Source: Limnohabitans sp. (GTDB lineage: Bacteria; Pseudomonadota; Gammaproteobacteria; Burkholderiales; Burkholderiaceae_C). From it: a DNA stretch of 5,585 bases. Positions 1-5,585 of this stretch are shown here, one piece after another. Where the stretch lies: the NCBI GenBank assembly GCA_021731425.1, contig JAKFXJ010000105.1, forward strand, positions 1 to 5,585. The letters are read 5' to 3'. Within the stretch, counting starts at the first letter, position 1; each line of letters begins with the position of its first letter. The notes under the pieces are model-generated. The model saw nothing but the letters and a program-made list of their open reading frames with translations, searched no databases and was not told the DNA's origin. Made by a program: the position numbers and the translations under genes.

Positions 1-835
1 CCACCACTTGGGCCACCGAAGCCACAGCGTAGACCAAGGCCAGCAACAGACCCAAAGCGGCCGGGTCTTCCATCACGCCCGCAAAGCGCTCGGCCAGCAA
101 GGGGCCATTGCCATTGGTTGTGAAATTGAACAACACGCTGCTGGTGACGGCCGCTGCCGTCATGACCACCATGGCCCGCATCAGCAGGGGCGCGGGCAAG
201 TTCACCTTGGCGCCGCCCTTGCGCTGGGAAGGCTTGGAGCCCTCTTGTGGGCAGGCGCGTGCAAACAGCCAGCCGCACGCCAGTGCCACCAATCCCGGCA
301 CCACAAAGGCCGCCCGCCAGCCTTGCCACTGGATCAAAAAACCCGTGAGCAAGGCCGCCACGGCCACGCCCAAATTTCCGGCCAGGCCATTAAACCCAAT
401 GGTGGCACCGGGATTGGACGAACGCTCGAGCAGCATGGGAATACCCACCGGGTGGTAGATCGAGGCGAACACACCGATCAGCGTCAAGCATGCGGCCAGC
501 TGCCAAGGCGTTTGCGCAAAAGCCGTGAGGATGGAGGCCGCGCCAATGCCAAAAAAGAAGACCAGCATCATGCTGCGGCGACCCCACAAATCGCCCAAAC
601 GCCCGGCAGGCAAAGAGCCCAGACCGAACATGAAAAACGCGCCCGCACCGTAAGGCATGAGGTCTTGCCACTGGGCCAGGCCCATGTCGAGGGCGATGGT
701 GCTGACCGCCGCTGCAAAAATCAGCAAGAACAAATGGTCCAGCGCGTGTGCGACGTTGAGCAGCCCCCGCACCATACGGGAGTGGTCGGCGGCGGGTTCG
801 GGCGCAGAGGCGGCAGAAGGGGTCAAGGTTGTCAT
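1..835 (-). CDS. MFS transporter, FsR-like, partial (C-terminus beyond left edge)
   Basis: This is an inner-membrane major facilitator superfamily transporter, probably a proton-driven exporter; the substrate cannot be told. The frame stays open from an ATG at 835 to the left edge, giving 278 residues of an expected 390-410, so the last helices are missing. After a short Ala/Pro-rich cytoplasmic start, the first helix carries HALDHLFLLIF (residues 30-40). The MFS loop 2-3 signature GRLGDLWGRR is at 78-87 and IYHPVG at 126-131. A charged central loop (about 193-212, PQEGSKPSQRKGGAK) separates the two six-helix halves. The H..DH element in helix 1 and the YHPVG element resemble fosmidomycin-resistance-type (FsR) MFS proteins; this is by eye only. 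No strong Shine-Dalgarno precedes 835, and an alternative ATG lies at 775. The gene follows the other MFS gene in the same direction after 130 bases. Confidence 0.88.
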   Translation of the reverse strand, partial: MTTLTPSAASAPEPAADHSRMVRGLLNVAHALDHLFLLIFAAAVSTIALDMGLAQWQDLMPYGAGAFFMFGLGSLPAGRLGDLWGRRSMMLVFFFGIGAASILTAFAQTPWQLAACLTLIGVFASIYHPVGIPMLLERSSNPGATIGFNGLAGNLGVAVAALLTGFLIQWQGWRAAFVVPGLVALACGWLFARACPQEGSKPSQRKGGAKVNLPAPLLMRAMVVMTAAAVTSSVLFNFTTNGNGPLLAERFAGVMEDPAALGLLLALVYAVASVAQVV

Positions 836-943
836 GATCAGTGTCAGCTTTCGACAATCGTCTTTGGGGACAGGCAGTGGGCAGCCTGGCCAAGCACCAA
901 GACTGTGCGCTCAAGGCCGCTTGTGCGCTGTCGCTTTGGTCAC

Positions 944-971
944 AGTTTATAAGTGCCAGGCACCTTCACAA
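944..971 (-). promoter_or_regulatory. Possible sigma70-type promoter for the downstream MFS gene
   Basis: On the minus strand TTGTGA (971-966) and TAAACT (949-944) lie 16 bases apart and each match four of six positions of the -35 and -10 consensus. The -35 box overlaps the stop codon of the upstream MFS gene. An 11-base palindrome fills part of the spacer, where a repressor could sit. This is a weak match and chance is a real possibility. The leader to the ATG at 835 would be about 100 bases. Confidence 0.22.
953..963. repeat. Perfect 11-base palindrome GTGCCAGGCAC
   Basis: GTGCC and GGCAC are exact inverted arms around a single central base, three bases past the stop codon of the MFS gene at 966. 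The centre is too tight for an ideal hairpin, although a six-pair stem with a three-base loop (one G-T pair) can be drawn. It could be an operator half-site pair, a dispersed short palindromic repeat, or a weak terminator. No T-run follows on the minus strand. Confidence 0.4.
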
Positions 972-2201
972 AGGCGCATTGGCAGGGGCTTTGGCGTCCC
1001 AGATGTGCCCCCGCCAATACACCGCCATGGCCCCTGTGAGCAGCAGGCCCAAGGCCGAATACGTACCCGCTGTAGCCGCATAGCCCCAACGGTCAATCAA
1101 GGGGCCTGACAGCAGCAAACCCAAAGGCAAGCCCCAGATGGCCAGCATGCGCATGCCCATCACACGGCCTCGGTAGGCGGGCTCGGTCACGCGCAGCATC
1201 ACGGCCGCCAAAGGCGTCATGCTCAGGCTTTGCGCCAGGCCCGCCATCCACAACAAGGCCATGCCCACCCCCAAATGGGTGCTGAAGGCCAGCAGCACAT
1301 CCACCGCAAACCACACGGCCCCGGCCAGCACCATGGTTTGCGCGGCGCGAAACGCAAAGCGGTGAGAACTGAGCACCACCGAACCCACCAGCCCGCCAAA
1401 GGCAAAGCTCGCCCCCAACCAGCCCAGGCCCGTCTGGTCGGTCAGGTAAATGTTTTTGGCCACATAGGGCAGCAAACCCAAAGAAAAGGGAAAGGCCAGC
1501 AAGTTGACCAGGAACGCGAGCGCCATGGCCGCCATCAAAACCGGGCGCGTCCATACATAGCCAAACGCCAGCTGCAAATCCCGCACGGGCGACAGGCGCT
1601 GTGCATCTTTGGCGGCTGCTGGCGCGGGCCCATCGGACACGCCGCGCGACAGCACAAAACTGAGGGTGTAGAGCGCGGTGATCAAAGCAAAAGCCCAGGT
1701 CATGCCCAGCCAAGCGACCACACCTGCGCCCGCCAGTGCACCCGCAATGCGGGCCGAATCCGAGGTGATGCGCGAGATGCCCAGCGCCCCCAGCAAATGC
1801 CGGGGCGGCAAAGTCTGCGCGATCAGCGCGTTGCGCATCATCATGTCCGAAGGTCGCACCAAGCCTGCCAAAGCCGCCATGCACAACACAATCAAGGGCG
1901 TGAGGGCTTGCAGCCAGGCCAGCAGCATGAAGCTGGCGGCCAGCGCCGCATAGAGCGCTCGCGACAAATACAGCATGCGCCGATAACCCAAGCGGTCGCC
2001 CACCACGCCAAACAAGGGCGAGACCAAAGAGCCGAGGTACTGCAAAGAGCCAAACACCACCAGCATCATGACCGAGCCCGACTCGACCAAGATGAACCAG
2101 CCCAACACGATGGACTCCATCTCGAAGGCCCAGGACGTGGCCAAATCGGCAGGCCACTGAAAGCGAAAACTCCGAACCCGGAACGGGTCGCGCCAGTGCA
2201 T
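966..2201 (-). CDS. MFS transporter, MFS_3 / EntS-like
   Basis: This is a complete 411-residue inner-membrane MFS permease, of usual length for a 12-helix protein and likely an exporter of unknown substrate. The N-terminus MHWRDPFRVRSFRFQWPADL leads into helix 1. The loop 2-3 signature GVVGDRLGYRR is at residues 65-75. A polar central loop (about 187-209, rich in Ala, Asp and Lys) divides the two halves. PAYRGRVMGM (341-350) followed by GLPLG (357-361) in the C-terminal half is typical of the MFS_3 group that includes the enterobactin exporter EntS. The frame is open upstream as far as a TGA at 2321-2319, so a GTG at 2240 or a TTG at 2258 (430 residues) are possible starts. I chose the ATG at 2201 because it places a normal short tail before helix 1. 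None of the three has a clear Shine-Dalgarno. Nothing links it to siderophore or purine genes here. Confidence 0.9.
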   Translation of the reverse strand: MHWRDPFRVRSFRFQWPADLATSWAFEMESIVLGWFILVESGSVMMLVVFGSLQYLGSLVSPLFGVVGDRLGYRRMLYLSRALYAALAASFMLLAWLQALTPLIVLCMAALAGLVRPSDMMMRNALIAQTLPPRHLLGALGISRITSDSARIAGALAGAGVVAWLGMTWAFALITALYTLSFVLSRGVSDGPAPAAAKDAQRLSPVRDLQLAFGYVWTRPVLMAAMALAFLVNLLAFPFSLGLLPYVAKNIYLTDQTGLGWLGASFAFGGLVGSVVLSSHRFAFRAAQTMVLAGAVWFAVDVLLAFSTHLGVGMALLWMAGLAQSLSMTPLAAVMLRVTEPAYRGRVMGMRMLAIWGLPLGLLLSGPLIDRWGYAATAGTYSALGLLLTGAMAVYWRGHIWDAKAPANAPL

Positions 2202-2287
2202 GGCGGGCGGCGTTTCAGCCAACGGTGCGGCCTGGCTCACGGACGCGGCCCAGGGCAAAACAAGATGGGAGGAAACAGCGCACAGAG

Positions 2288-2317
2288 GCCTGAGGACAGG
2301 CGCATGGCGTTCATGCG
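2288..2317 (-). terminator. Two small tandem hairpins after the cysteine-rich gene (weak)
   Basis: Just past the stop codon of the cysteine-rich gene, CGCATG and CATGCG (2301-2306 and 2312-2317) pair across a five-base loop. GCCTG and CAGGC (2288-2292 and 2297-2301) pair across AGGA; the two stems share base 2301. No T-run follows on the minus strand, so these could be a weak or Rho-assisted transcript end, or chance. Confidence 0.2.
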
Positions 2318-2318
2318 T

Positions 2319-2501
2319 TCAATCCTGCCCAGCGCGGGGTGACTGTGGCGCGGTGTCGCTTTTTAAAAGGGCGTCTGGCTGCGCCGCAGGCTCGGACATG
2401 AAACACATCTTCTCGCCATCCCAGCGCTGGCCACACCAGCACAGGCCTTCGGCGTTGATGATGCAAGTGCCGGTGCCGCAGCACCGTGGATCGTCTGACA
2501 T
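2319..2501 (-). CDS. Small cysteine-rich protein with CWC motif, function unknown
   Basis: This is a 60-residue soluble protein with no signal peptide or membrane segment. The N-terminal half holds all six cysteines, at residues 7, 8, 13, 21, 23 and 33, in the pattern CC-x4-C-x7-CWC-x9-C, with CCGTGTC, INAEGLCWCGQ and WDGEKMCF as landmarks. The other half is an acidic, Pro/Ala-rich, probably disordered tail. Such spacing suggests zinc or iron-sulfur binding, but this is inference. It loosely recalls the cysteine-rich CWC family, though the first cysteines are spaced differently. The ATG at 2501 is chosen over an ATG at 2531 because AGGAG lies seven bases before it and the conserved-looking part begins at MSDDPRCC. 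It sits between the xdhB hairpin and an MFS gene whose frame it shares. A real gene is likely because of the strong ribosome binding site and non-random cysteine pattern. Confidence 0.78.
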   Translation of the reverse strand: MSDDPRCCGTGTCIINAEGLCWCGQRWDGEKMCFMSEPAAQPDALLKSDTAPQSPRAGQD

Positions 2502-2508
2502 AGGCCTG

Positions 2509-2513
2509 CTCCT
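2509..2513 (-). promoter_or_regulatory. Shine-Dalgarno AGGAG of the cysteine-rich gene
   Basis: AGGAG on the minus strand ends seven bases before the ATG at 2501. It decides the start of the small protein in favour of 2501 rather than the upstream ATG at 2531, which has no such site. Confidence 0.75.
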
Positions 2514-2538
2514 GTGGGCTGTAGGGATCAAAGTGACA

Positions 2539-2565
2539 GGATGCCTGAAACCATTTCAGGCATCC
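2539..2565 (-). terminator. Hairpin at the end of the xdh operon
   Basis: GGATGCCTGAAA and TTTCAGGCATCC are perfect 12-base inverted arms around a three-base loop, starting 11 bases after the xdhB stop codon. The position and stem strength fit transcription termination or 3' end protection for xdhAB. On the minus strand the bases that follow are TGTCACTTTGATCC, so the T-run of a classic intrinsic terminator is poor. The first arm starts with GC-rich pairs and ends in three A-T pairs next to the loop. Confidence 0.7.
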
Positions 2566-2576
2566 GGCTCAACCCA

Positions 2577-4937
2577 TCACAACCCTGCAGTGGCCTTGGC
2601 TTTTTCGCAAGCCATCAAGATGCGCTCGGGCGTGGCCGGAGCGTCCATGTAGACCACGGCTTTGTGGTCGGCGCTGGCGGCCACCGCATCGCGCAAGGCG
2701 AAGAAGGCCGACAAGCCCAGCATCAAAGGCGGCTCGCCCGTGGCTTTGCTGTTGAAAGGCGTGGGCTTCAAGTTGGCGTTGTCAAACAGGGTCACATTGA
2801 AGTGCTCAGGGATGTCGCCCGCCACCGGAATTTTGTAAGTGCTGGGGCCATGCGTGAGCAGCTTGCCCTTCTTGTCCCAAATGCACTCTTCCATGGTGAG
2901 CCAGCCCATGCCTTGCACATAAGCGCCTTCGATCTGGCCTTTGTCCAATGCGGGGTTGATGCTGCGGCCCACGTCGTGCACGATGTCCACGGCCTTGAGC
3001 CACCACTCACCGGTGCGGGTGTCGATTTCCACTTCGCTCACGGCAGCGCCATAGCAGTAGTAATAGAAAGCGCGGCCATTCAGGGTCGCGAAGTCATATT
3101 TGATTTCGGGCGTCATGTAGAAACCCGTGACCGACAAGCCCACACGTTCCATGTACGCCTGCTTGGTCAGGTCGGCCCACTTCACAGCTTTGCCGCCACC
3201 GTGCACTTCGTTGTTCGCGAAAGTCACATCGCCTTCAGCGCAACCCAGCATGCGGGCCGCCACGGGCTTCAAGCGCTCACGCATTTGCATGGTGGCGTTC
3301 ATGATGGCCGCGCCGTTGATGTCGGCACCGCTCGATGCGGAGGTGGCCGAAGCGTTGGGCACTTTTTGTGAATCGGTCGCGGTGATGCGCACATGGTCCA
3401 CGCTAATGCCCAGACCATCGGCACAAACTTGTGCCATCTTGGTGTTCAGGCCCTGGCCCATTTCGGTGCCGCCGTGGTTGCAGCTGACCGAGCCGTCCAT
3501 GTAGACCACCAACAATGCGCCGCCCTGGTTGAGGTGCGTGGCGGTGAAGCTGATACCGAACTTCAAAGGCACGAGCGCCAAACCGCGCTTGCGGGTTTTG
3601 CTCTTGGCGTTGAAAGCATGCACGGCGGCACGGCGCTCGGCGTAGTTGGACTCCTGCTCCACCTGATCGATCACCTTGTCACCCACCCAGTCTTCAATGA
3701 GCTGGTTGTACTGGGTGGTCATGGTGTCGGGCGAGCCGCTGATGGCCGGGTCTTTGTAGAGGTTGAGCTTGCGCACTTGCAGTGGGTCTTTGCCCAAGGT
3801 CATGGCGATCTCGTCCATCACCGTCTCAATGCCGAACATGCCTTGTGGGCCGCCAAAACCACGGAAAGCAGTGGCGCTTTGTGTGTTGGTTTTGCAGCGG
3901 TGGCTGACCAGCTTGAGTGCAGGCAGGTGGTAAGTGTTGTCGATGTGCAGGCAAGCACGGTCGTTCACAGGGCCGGAGTAGTCGGTGCTGTAGCCGCAGC
4001 GCGACATGAGCGTGATGTTGGCCCCCAAGACGCGGCCGTTGTCGTCAAAACCCACTTCGTAGTCGATGCGGAAATCGTGGCGCTTGCCGGTGATGGTCAT
4101 GTCGTCGTCGCGGTTCACGCGCAGCTTGACGGGCTTTTGCAGTTTGTGCGCAGCGAGCGCGGCGCTCTGGCTGAAGATGCTGGCATTGCCCTCTTTGCCA
4201 CCAAAGCCGCCACCCATGCGGCGGCATATCACCTCCACATCGTTGGTGTGCAGGTTCAGGGCGTGTGCGGCTTCGCGCTGGTTGCCGTCGGGGTGCTGGG
4301 TCGACACATACAGTGTCAGCTGGCCGTCTTCCTTGGGCACTGCATAAGTGATCTGGCCTTCCAGGTAGAACTGTTCTTGCTGACCGGTGTTGGTGCTGCC
4401 TTTGATCTTGTGGGGCGCGTTGGCAATGGCGGCTGCGGCGTCACCACGCGTGATGCCCTTGGGCGGCATGATGAAGCTGCTCGCGGCCATGGCCTCTTCG
4501 ATGGTCAAGATGGGCGTGAGTTCTTTCACCAGCACCTTGGCCTTTTTGGCGGCTTCGCGGGCGTAGAGCATTTCACGCGCCACCACCACGGCCACGGCCT
4601 GGCCAATGAACTCGACCTTGCCAGCGGCCAGGAAGGGGTCGTCGTGGATGATGGGGCCGCAGTTGTTTTCGCCGGGAATGTCTTTGGCGGTGTAGACGGC
4701 GACGACGCCGTGCTCTTTCAAAATCGCTTCGCGGTCGATTCCGTCGCCGATCAACTCGCCATGCGCCACGGGCGACAAGATGAGTGCGGCGTACAAAGTG
4801 CCCGCGTGCTCAGGGATGTCGTCGATGTAGGTGGCCGAGCCGGTCACATGCAGGTGCGCAGACTCATGCACCAGCTCTTTGCCCTGCTGAACGTCAGAAG
4901 CAGGCAACAGGTTTTTGATGGGGGTAGGAGCGTTCAT
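2577..4937 (-). CDS. xdhB: Xanthine dehydrogenase, molybdopterin-binding large subunit
   Basis: XdhB carries the molybdenum active site that hydroxylates hypoxanthine to xanthine and xanthine to urate in the cytoplasm, paired with XdhA. It is full length at 786 residues, close to the usual 770-790 for bacterial XdhB. The N-terminal aldehyde oxidase/xanthine dehydrogenase a/b hammerhead domain spans roughly residues 25-140 and the molybdopterin-binding domain the rest. Visible landmarks are the cofactor loop QEQFYLEGQ (Q187), GGGFGGKE with E249 (purine-binding Glu, bovine E802), FRGFGGPQG with R359 (bovine R880), SFTA with F464 (bovine F1009), HGGTEMGQG (488-496), GRSINPALDKGQIEGA (657-672) and GEPPLMLG with the catalytic base E735 (bovine E1261). 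The Glu and Arg pair argues for purine rather than aldehyde or CO oxidation. The start is firm: an Shine-Dalgarno AGAGGTGG lies five bases upstream and the ATG directly follows the xdhA stop, so the two are probably translationally coupled. No xdhC follows. Confidence 0.97.
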   Translation of the reverse strand: MNAPTPIKNLLPASDVQQGKELVHESAHLHVTGSATYIDDIPEHAGTLYAALILSPVAHGELIGDGIDREAILKEHGVVAVYTAKDIPGENNCGPIIHDDPFLAAGKVEFIGQAVAVVVAREMLYAREAAKKAKVLVKELTPILTIEEAMAASSFIMPPKGITRGDAAAAIANAPHKIKGSTNTGQQEQFYLEGQITYAVPKEDGQLTLYVSTQHPDGNQREAAHALNLHTNDVEVICRRMGGGFGGKEGNASIFSQSAALAAHKLQKPVKLRVNRDDDMTITGKRHDFRIDYEVGFDDNGRVLGANITLMSRCGYSTDYSGPVNDRACLHIDNTYHLPALKLVSHRCKTNTQSATAFRGFGGPQGMFGIETVMDEIAMTLGKDPLQVRKLNLYKDPAISGSPDTMTTQYNQLIEDWVGDKVIDQVEQESNYAERRAAVHAFNAKSKTRKRGLALVPLKFGISFTATHLNQGGALLVVYMDGSVSCNHGGTEMGQGLNTKMAQVCADGLGISVDHVRITATDSQKVPNASATSASSGADINGAAIMNATMQMRERLKPVAARMLGCAEGDVTFANNEVHGGGKAVKWADLTKQAYMERVGLSVTGFYMTPEIKYDFATLNGRAFYYYCYGAAVSEVEIDTRTGEWWLKAVDIVHDVGRSINPALDKGQIEGAYVQGMGWLTMEECIWDKKGKLLTHGPSTYKIPVAGDIPEHFNVTLFDNANLKPTPFNSKATGEPPLMLGLSAFFALRDAVAASADHKAVVYMDAPATPERILMACEKAKATAGL

Positions 4938-5585
4938 TCAAGCCACCTCTTTCGTTTGTTCTTCAATGAATTCGAGCACCAAGTTGCGGGCGACCAAGGC
5001 GCGGTAGGCCCAAGTGGCACGCAGACCGTCGCGGGCGGTGAAGCTGGCGGCAATGGCGGCGTCCAGGTCGGCCGACTTCACGTCGGCAGGCGAACGGCCT
5101 TCCAGCACGGCTTCGAGCTTGGGCGCACGGCAAGGCGATGGGGCCAGGCCGTTGTAGGCCAGTTTCACACCGCTCAGCTTGCCGCCTTGCAGCGTGTAGC
5201 TGATGGCCGCGCAAGTGGCCGAGATGTCTTGCTCAAAACGCTTGCTCACTTTGTGGGCGCGGAACACTTGTCCAGCCACAGGTTTGGGCAGCTCAATGGC
5301 TTCGATGAACTCGCCGGGCTCCATCACGTTTTTCTTCATGCCCGTATAGAAGTTGTCCATCAACACCTTACGGGTCTTGTCGCCCCGGCGCAGCACCAAG
5401 CTGGCACCCAACGCCATCAAGCAAGGCATGGTGTCACGAATTGGCGAGCCATTGGCGACATTGCCCGCCAGCGTGGCCGTGGATCGGATGGGGGGCGAGC
5501 CAAAACGGCGCAGCACTTCGGTGAAGTCGGGGTAAGCCTTGGCGACCAAAGCCTCAACTTGGGTCAGCGACACGGCAGCGCCAAT
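4938..5585 (-). CDS. xdhA: Xanthine dehydrogenase, FAD-binding small subunit, partial (N-terminus beyond right edge)
   Basis: XdhA moves electrons from the molybdenum site of XdhB through two [2Fe-2S] clusters to FAD and NAD+. Only the last 215 residues are here; the frame runs open to the right edge through IGAAVSLT, so the iron-sulfur domains and the first part of the FAD domain lie outside. A GTG at 5573 is internal and not the start. The FAD-binding segment PPIRSTATLAGNVANGSPIRD covers residues 31-51 of the visible part. The CO-dehydrogenase-flavoprotein C-terminal domain runs from about 105 to 205, with SKRFEQDISATCAAISYTL at 114-132. The usual family forms are closer to GGN and GSPIGD, so AGN and GSPIRD here are variants in the FAD loop. 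The stop codon directly touches the ATG of xdhB, as expected for one operon. Confidence 0.95.
   Translation of the reverse strand: MGAAVSLTQVEALVAKAYPDFTEVLRRFGSPPIRSTATLAGNVANGSPIRDTMPCLMALGASLVLRRGDKTRKVLMDNFYTGMKKNVMEPGEFIEAIELPKPVAGQVFRAHKVSKRFEQDISATCAAISYTLQGGKLSGVKLAYNGLAPSPCRAPKLEAVLEGRSPADVKSADLDAAIAASFTARDGLRATWAYRALVARNLVLEFIEEQTKEVA
4943..4950 (-). promoter_or_regulatory. Shine-Dalgarno AGAGGTGG of xdhB
   Basis: AGAGGTGG lies inside the last codons of xdhA, five bases before the xdhB ATG. Together with the TGAATG junction this fits coupled translation, which would keep the two subunits near equal amounts. Confidence 0.8.

Noticed and set aside
8..952. A 314-codon open frame on the plus strand
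   Set aside because: It lies antisense to the FsR-like MFS gene, reads as a Gln/His/Arg/Gly-rich product with no recognisable domain, and is expected from GC-rich codon bias on the coding strand.
938..962. A sigma54 promoter from TGGCAC on the minus strand
   Set aside because: The -24-like TGGCAC is present, but the required GC at the -12 spacing is not; the bases there read CT.
1093..2157. A 354-codon minus-strand frame overlapping the MFS gene
   Set aside because: It is a shifted frame of the real MFS gene, rich in Gly, Arg, Cys and His, with no plausible helices or motif.
1230..2342. A 370-codon open frame on the plus strand
   Set aside because: It is antisense to the EntS-like MFS gene and gives a low-complexity His/Gln/Arg-rich product. 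The minus strand codes a clear transporter with family motifs.
2502..2531. An earlier ATG at 2531 for the cysteine-rich protein
   Set aside because: It adds ten residues that overlap the Shine-Dalgarno of the ATG at 2501 and has no ribosome binding site of its own.
2514..3371. A 285-codon open frame on the plus strand antisense to xdhB
   Set aside because: The xdhB frame carries all catalytic motifs, and the antisense product is His/Gly/Val-rich without a known domain.
5571..5573. A GTG at 5573 as the start of a short flavoprotein
   Set aside because: The frame continues to the window edge through residues that belong to the XdhA FAD domain, so the gene is cut by the window and is not a short protein.

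Overview
The window is GC-rich with GC-ending codons. Every gene I can support lies on the minus strand, so transcription runs from right to left. The protein sequences look like those of a betaproteobacterium in the Burkholderiales, most likely the Comamonadaceae. That placement rests on codon style, the xanthine dehydrogenase sequence and the small CWC-type cysteine protein. No marker gene is present to confirm it.

Layout in transcription order, right to left. (1) 5585-4938: the C-terminal part of xdhA, the FAD-binding small subunit of xanthine dehydrogenase, cut by the right edge. (2) 4937-2577: complete xdhB, the molybdopterin-binding large subunit. Its ATG directly abuts the xdhA stop (TGAATG), and a strong Shine-Dalgarno sits inside the end of xdhA. 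(3) 2565-2539: a perfect 12-bp hairpin just after the xdhB stop, probably the end of the operon. (4) 2501-2319: a 60-residue cysteine-rich protein with its own good ribosome binding site. (5) 2201-966: a complete 12-helix-type MFS transporter of the MFS_3/EntS-like kind. (6) 835-1: the first two thirds of a second MFS transporter of a different subfamily (FsR-like), cut by the left edge.

The two xdh products would form a cytoplasmic molybdo-iron-sulfur flavoenzyme that oxidises hypoxanthine and xanthine to urate. Electrons pass from Mo through [2Fe-2S] centres (on the missing N-terminal part of XdhA) to FAD and then NAD+. The residues that mark purine specificity are present in XdhB. The usual maturation gene xdhC does not follow xdhB here. 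I see no sequence sign that the two MFS transporters handle purines; they are probably separate accessory exporters that happen to be co-oriented.

I found no tRNA, rRNA, CRISPR array, insertion sequence or phage gene. The most notable items are the small cysteine-rich protein, unusual residues in the cofactor loops of XdhA and XdhB, the missing xdhC, and a short palindrome inside a possible promoter between the two MFS genes. I do not see convincing evidence of a new multi-gene system.
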